Source: Winogradskyella wandonensis
GTDB lineage: Bacteria; Bacteroidota; Bacteroidia; Flavobacteriales; Flavobacteriaceae
NCBI RefSeq assembly: GCF_004346845.1
Contig: NZ_SMGI01000001.1
Coordinates: forward strand, 986,618-1,050,617
Length of the DNA: 64,000 bases
Direction: 5' to 3'
A program made the translations under genes and the position numbers. This document shows positions 59,825 through 64,000 of this stretch, piece by piece. Within the stretch, counting starts at the first letter, position 1; each line of letters opens with the position of its first letter. Below the pieces are notes generated by a model. The model searched no databases. It saw nothing but the letters and a program-made list of their open reading frames with translations, and was not told where the DNA came from.

Positions 59825-62377
59825 ATGGACGATAATTTTTCACCAAGAGTAAAGGATGTAATTGCCTACAGTAAGGAAGAAGCGTTACGATTGGGTCACG
59901 ATTTTATTGGGACTGAACATTTAATGCTTGGACTTCTAAGAGATGGCAATGGGAAAGCTATAGATATACTTAATTCCTTAGATGTAGATTTAAATCTGCT
60001 AAGACGAAAAGTTGAAATCCTTAGTCCTGCCAATCCAAATGTGTCAGTTACATCTAACGAAAAAAAGAACTTACACCTCACTAGACAAGCCGAACGTGCC
60101 TTAAAAACAACGTTTTTGGAAGCAAAATTGTTTCAGAGCACATCAATAAACACTGCACATCTACTGTTGTGTATTTTAAGAAATGAAAACGACCCTACAA
60201 CTAAGCTATTAAATAAGTTGAAGGTAGATTACGATAATACAAAAGAAGAATTTAAATCTATGATAACAAACGAAGATGATTTCTTAGAAACACCAAGAGC
60301 TGAGTCTTTTTCTGATGATGACATGAGCGAATCTCAAGAAAATGAAAAGCAAAATCCTTTTGGTGGTACATCTCAAAAAGGAAACAAAAAGTCTAAAACG
60401 CCAGTTTTAGACAACTTTGGTCGTGATTTGACCATATTAGCCGAAGAAGGAAAGTTAGACCCTGTAGTGGGTCGGGAAGAAGAAATACAGCGTGTTTCTC
60501 AGATACTTAGCAGACGAAAAAAGAATAATCCTCTTTTAATAGGTGAACCTGGAGTAGGTAAATCAGCAATTGCCGAAGGCCTAGCACTGCGTATCGTAAA
60601 ACGCAAAGTCTCTCGCACATTATTTAATATGCGTGTTGTAACACTGGATTTAGCAAGTCTAGTTGCAGGTACTAAGTACAGAGGACAATTCGAGGAGCGA
60701 ATGAAGGCAGTTATGAATGAACTCGAAAAAAACGATGATATTATTCTGTTTATTGACGAAATTCATACCATCGTAGGTGCTGGCGGTGCAACAGGAAGTT
60801 TAGATGCTTCAAACATGTTTAAGCCTGCCCTTGCAAGAGGAGAAATTCAATGCATAGGCGCTACAACTCTAGACGAATATAGACAATACATCGAAAAAGA
60901 TGGCGCATTAGAACGTCGTTTTCAGAAGGTTTTGGTTGAGCCGACAACCGTTGAAGAAACAATAGAAATTCTAAATAATATTAAGGGTAAATACGAAGAG
61001 CACCATAATGTCGATTACACGGACGAAGCTATCGAAGCCTGTGTAAAATTAACTAACCGTTACATGACGGAACGTTTTTTACCAGACAAAGCTATCGATG
61101 CTCTAGATGAAGCTGGTTCTCGTGTACACATTACAAATATTGATGTGCCAAAGCAAATCATTGAGTTAGAGAAAAAACTCGAAGAAGTAAGAGAGACGAA
61201 AAACTCTGTTGTTAAAAAGCAAAAATATGAAGAAGCCGCTAAGCTTAGAGATGACGAAAAGCGTTTGGAGAAGGATTTAGCGCTAGCTCAAGAAAAATGG
61301 GAAGACGAAACTAAACTACATCGTGAGGTTGTCACAGAAGATAACGTCGCTGACGTCATCTCAATGATGACTGGAATACCTGTTAATAAAATTGCCCAGA
61401 CCGAAATTAATAAATTAGCCGAATTACCAAATTTAATTAAAGGTCGAGTTATTGGTCAAGACGATGCTGTTAAGAAGGTTGTAAAAGCAATTCAGCGTAA
61501 CAGAGCTGGATTAAAAGACCCAAATAAACCTATTGGTTCATTTATATTCTTAGGACAAACTGGGGTTGGTAAAACTCAATTAGCAAAAGTGTTAGCTAAC
61601 GAGCTATTTGACAATGATGATGCGCTTATAAGAATTGATATGAGCGAATACATGGAAAAGTTTGCCATTTCTAGATTAGTTGGTGCACCTCCAGGATATG
61701 TAGGTTACGAAGAAGGAGGTCAGTTAACAGAAAAGGTGCGCCGTAAGCCATATGCTGTTGTACTGCTTGATGAAATTGAAAAAGCACATCCGGATGTATT
61801 TAATATGTTGCTTCAAGTATTAGATGACGGCTATCTAACGGATAGTTTGGGTCGTAAGATTGATTTCAGAAATACAATCATCATAATGACATCTAACATC
61901 GGTGCACGTAAACTAAAAGATTTTGGTACTGGCGTAGGATTTGGAACAGCCGCAAGAGAATCTCAAGCAGCAGACCACGCTAAAGGAATTATTGAAAATG
62001 CTCTAAAAAAAGCGTTTGCACCAGAATTCTTAAATAGAATTGACGATGTTGTTGTATTTAATACGCTAGAAAAAGAAGACATCAACAAAATAATTGACAT
62101 AGAGTTAGTAAAATTAGTTAAGCGCATAAGCGATTTAGGTTACGAACTTAAACTCTCTGCTAAAGCAAAAGATTACATTGCCGAGAAAGGTTTCGACTCT
62201 CAGTACGGAGCTAGACCTTTAAAGCGTGCCATCCAAAAATATATTGAAGATGCATTAGCTGAGGAGATAATTAACTCGAAAATTCAGGAAGGTGATACCA
62301 TTTCTATGGATTTAGATGAGAAGAATGATACTTTAAAAATTAAAGTAAAATCATCAGAAAAGCCTAAAGAATCGTAA
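59825..62377 (+). CDS. clpC: ClpC-type Clp protease ATPase
   Basis: An 850-residue HSP100 unfoldase. It has two N-terminal Clp_N repeats (residues 1-145), a linker, and AAA+ domain 1 with Walker A GEPGVGKS (near 240) and Walker B IILFIDEIH (near 300). The UVR-like middle region YEEAAKLRDDEKRLEKDLALAQEKW (near 465) marks ClpC rather than ClpA or ClpB. AAA+ domain 2 follows with Walker A GQTGVGKT (near 580), and a C-terminal D2-small domain. It feeds proteins to ClpP. It is monocistronic, divergent from gyrA over 260 bases, and ends in a hairpin terminator. Confidence 0.95.
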   Translation: MDDNFSPRVKDVIAYSKEEALRLGHDFIGTEHLMLGLLRDGNGKAIDILNSLDVDLNLLRRKVEILSPANPNVSVTSNEKKNLHLTRQAERALKTTFLEAKLFQSTSINTAHLLLCILRNENDPTTKLLNKLKVDYDNTKEEFKSMITNEDDFLETPRAESFSDDDMSESQENEKQNPFGGTSQKGNKKSKTPVLDNFGRDLTILAEEGKLDPVVGREEEIQRVSQILSRRKKNNPLLIGEPGVGKSAIAEGLALRIVKRKVSRTLFNMRVVTLDLASLVAGTKYRGQFEERMKAVMNELEKNDDIILFIDEIHTIVGAGGATGSLDASNMFKPALARGEIQCIGATTLDEYRQYIEKDGALERRFQKVLVEPTTVEETIEILNNIKGKYEEHHNVDYTDEAIEACVKLTNRYMTERFLPDKAIDALDEAGSRVHITNIDVPKQIIELEKKLEEVRETKNSVVKKQKYEEAAKLRDDEKRLEKDLALAQEKWEDETKLHREVVTEDNVADVISMMTGIPVNKIAQTEINKLAELPNLIKGRVIGQDDAVKKVVKAIQRNRAGLKDPNKPIGSFIFLGQTGVGKTQLAKVLANELFDNDDALIRIDMSEYMEKFAISRLVGAPPGYVGYEEGGQLTEKVRRKPYAVVLLDEIEKAHPDVFNMLLQVLDDGYLTDSLGRKIDFRNTIIIMTSNIGARKLKDFGTGVGFGTAARESQAADHAKGIIENALKKAFAPEFLNRIDDVVVFNTLEKEDINKIIDIELVKLVKRISDLGYELKLSAKAKDYIAEKGFDSQYGARPLKRAIQKYIEDALAEEIINSKIQEGDTISMDLDEKNDTLKIKVKSSEKPKES

Positions 62378-62399
62378 TACATTCATTTAATTATATTAG

Positions 62400-62431
62400 A
62401 AAAGCCATTTCTTTTGAAATGGCTTTTTTTT
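62400..62431 (+). terminator. Terminator after clpC
   Basis: A perfect 12-base-pair stem (62400-62411 with 62416-62427), TTTT loop, and a T run, 22 bases after the clpC stop. Confidence 0.9.
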
Positions 62432-62438
62432 ATTATAC

Positions 62439-62475
62439 AAAACTCGCTATTAAAGTAATTTTAATAGCGAGTTTT
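62439..62475. terminator. Second hairpin between clpC and the repeat protein gene
   Basis: A 16-base-pair stem (AAAACTCGCTATTAAA at 62439-62454 with its complement at 62460-62475), 5-base loop. It lies 16 bases after the end of the convergent minus-strand gene and probably terminates it. Confidence 0.7.
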
Positions 62476-62491
62476 AAAGTTAATCACTCTA

Positions 62492-64000
62492 TTATTTCCT
62501 TGTAATTATTTTCTTAACTATAGAACCTCTATTTGTTGTTAATCTTACAAAGTACATCTGATCATTATATCTAGCCATGTTCAGAGTTAATTCAGATTTT
62601 TTACCCTTGTTATAGTTTGTGTCCGAAATCGATTCAATCTTTGTTCCTTTAACATCAAAGACATCAAAATTAACGTCAGTATCATAATCAAATTCATATT
62701 CTAAAGTTACCGAATCTTTAAAAGGAATTGGATATGCAACAAAGCTTATCGTTTCATCTAAAGTTTCTTTGAAATTTGAAGAACAATTCTGTCCATCTAA
62801 ACCTGAAGTGTCAAAGCTGTCTCTTGTTGGATTAGAACATTTGCAAACAATTTCACAAGCTACGCCATGTACTATAACGTAAACAGGGCCGCTAGCACTT
62901 ATAGGTCCTACAGTATAGTTTGAAACATAATCTAAGTACTCACCTAAATTGTAATTATATTGCCCTGGCGCTACTGTAGGAGTTCCATTATTTTCAGGAT
63001 AAGGATCACACCCAACATAGACGTGAGCCTCATTTAATACATATCCTGTTGTAAAACCACCATCAGTATTAGTCTCGAGATTATAAGTAACTGTGATTTC
63101 ATCATTCCAGTACAAAATACTAATAGTACCAACTTGCGTACCTTTGTTCTCATAGTCGCATTGAGCAGCTCCTGCATAGAAAGGCATTATATAAGCTTCT
63201 TCTCTAGGAACAAATTGATTTGTCCAACCCCATCTATCAAAATCTGGGATAAAACATGCGCCTTCTGCATTGATGTCATCACCTTCATATCTCGCAAATG
63301 CAGTTTCACAATTACTGTATGAATCAATCGACCAAGTATACTCAACAGAACAAGAACTCATATTACCACAGTCGTCCTCTGCCGTGTATGTTCGTGTTAC
63401 ACTATAGACACATTCATCATAGGTTATGCCGCTGTCCGAATATATGACTTCTACATCATCATCGCAATTATCAATTACGGGTAGGGTTTCAGGAATGTCT
63501 ATTGGTAATTTGTCATCACCAATTTCAGGGTTACAGAAATAAATAGGTTGCATGTCCTCAGAAGGACATTCAACTACTGGCGCTGTCGTATCTACGATGG
63601 TTATCACTTGCGTGTAAACGGCTGAGACATTACCGCAGTCGTCTGTTACTGTCCAGGTGTTCGTGTAACTACCACTCTGTGGACATTCTGAACTTGGAAC
63701 ATAATCGCCAGAGACTTTTTCGATATCACTAACATCCATATCACAGTTGTCCATAGCTACTGGGAATAACGCTTGTGCTTCGGCTAAGCCTGTCGCATCA
63801 TCACATTCTAAAGTCACATCTAAGGCATTGTCTGCTGTGCTCCAGGTTGGTGCTGTCGTATCTACGATGGTTATCACTTGCGTGTAAACGGCTGAGACAT
63901 TACCACAGTCGTCTGTTACTGTCCAGGTGTTCGTGTAACTACCACTCTGTGGACATTCTGAACTTGGAACATAATCGCCAGAGACTTTTTCGATATCACT
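62492..64000 (-). CDS. Large secreted repeat protein with T9SS sorting domain, C-terminal part
   Basis: The open frame runs off the right edge, so the N-terminus is missing; an apparent start at 63877 is an internal GTG (Val). At least 502 residues are present. The first part has repeats of about 90 residues (VITIVDTTAPTWST ... DDCGNVSAVYTQ), with HYR-like Ig folds rich in paired Cys. A unique domain follows (ARYEGDDINAEGACFIPDFDRWGWTNQF), and then a typical type IX secretion C-terminal sorting domain (FVAYPIPFKDSVTLEYEF ... MYFVRLTTNRGSIVKKIITRK). It should be exported by T9SS and attached to the surface, for instance as an adhesin. Confidence 0.85.
   Translation of the reverse strand, partial: SDIEKVSGDYVPSSECPQSGSYTNTWTVTDDCGNVSAVYTQVITIVDTTAPTWSTADNALDVTLECDDATGLAEAQALFPVAMDNCDMDVSDIEKVSGDYVPSSECPQSGSYTNTWTVTDDCGNVSAVYTQVITIVDTTAPVVECPSEDMQPIYFCNPEIGDDKLPIDIPETLPVIDNCDDDVEVIYSDSGITYDECVYSVTRTYTAEDDCGNMSSCSVEYTWSIDSYSNCETAFARYEGDDINAEGACFIPDFDRWGWTNQFVPREEAYIMPFYAGAAQCDYENKGTQVGTISILYWNDEITVTYNLETNTDGGFTTGYVLNEAHVYVGCDPYPENNGTPTVAPGQYNYNLGEYLDYVSNYTVGPISASGPVYVIVHGVACEIVCKCSNPTRDSFDTSGLDGQNCSSNFKETLDETISFVAYPIPFKDSVTLEYEFDYDTDVNFDVFDVKGTKIESISDTNYNKGKKSELTLNMARYNDQMYFVRLTTNRGSIVKKIITRK
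63582..64000 (-). repeat. Near-identical 270-bp tandem repeat in the secreted protein gene
   Basis: The sequence at 63582-63730 recurs at 63852-64000, an offset of exactly 270 bases (90 codons). The copies are nearly identical; I see a single difference near 63635/63905. More copies probably lie beyond the right edge. Identity at DNA level points to recent duplication or gene conversion. Confidence 0.9.

Overview
The window comes from a low-GC member of the Bacteroidota, most likely a marine Flavobacteriaceae. The evidence is the gliding genes gldF/gldG, a type IX secretion C-terminal sorting domain, DUF6266, DUF4870 and HYC_CC_PP family proteins, a long-type PurC, and TAnnTTTG-like -7 promoter elements. 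The species cannot be named from sequence alone.

Left chromosomal part (1-20 kb). A partial IS1-like zinc-finger/HTH gene lies at the edge. It is followed by an AGCS amino-acid:sodium symporter, a membrane-anchored AraC regulator, and a same-strand run of two serine beta-lactamase-like hydrolases, a lipoprotein, a membrane protein, an acyltransferase-like membrane protein and an esterase. A LysR gene diverges from two small genes and an SbtA-type bicarbonate transporter. Housekeeping genes come next: purC-phoH, a SAM hydroxide adenosyltransferase, an ABM-fold protein, gldF-orf-gldG (with a 7-bp tandem repeat just before gldF), dnaN, and DUF4870.

Integrated island (about 20,048-48,893). The 3' end of mnmE (codons for FCIGK-stop) is present at 48,876-48,893. 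It is repeated, with mostly synonymous differences, in the same orientation at 20,048-20,065. A tyrosine recombinase, an excisionase-like HTH gene and two sets of short direct repeats lie beside the mnmE copy. I read this as an integrative element using mnmE as attachment site, the target known for SGI1-type islands. Almost all island genes are on the minus strand. From the integrase end they are: recombination, HTH regulators, VirE-N/primase-like and DUF3987 replication proteins; then a three-gene XRE regulator - ApeA-like HEPN RNase - Argonaute unit; then a metal module. The metal module has a TonB receptor, a Fur-family regulator, DUF3703, a MerT-MerP fusion, a GDCCVxC protein, a Zn/Cd-type P1B ATPase, HYC_CC_PP, a CusA-like RND pump, a TolC protein, HMA-MauE, DUF2911, PepSY, DUF305, a CusB-like adaptor and an HMA lipoprotein. 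The left edge holds a highly structured non-coding stretch, a YegP-like gene and a DUF6266 gene. No relaxase or conjugation apparatus is visible.

The most interesting candidate is the XRE-HEPN-Argonaute operon at 39,004-42,696. The Argonaute has an intact-looking MID pocket, but its PIWI domain appears to lack at least two catalytic aspartates. Its neighbour has an Rx4H HEPN nuclease motif. I infer a guide-directed sensor coupled to an RNase effector for abortive defence, with an inverted-repeat operator just before the regulator gene.

Right chromosomal part (48.9-64 kb). This holds mnmE, a TlpA-like thioredoxin lipoprotein, a 7TM-HD phosphohydrolase (PgpH type), a thiolase, an NlpC/P60 hydrolase, a TPR protein, gyrA, a ClpC-type ATPase, and the 3' end of a large secreted repeat protein with a T9SS sorting domain and a 270-bp near-identical DNA repeat.
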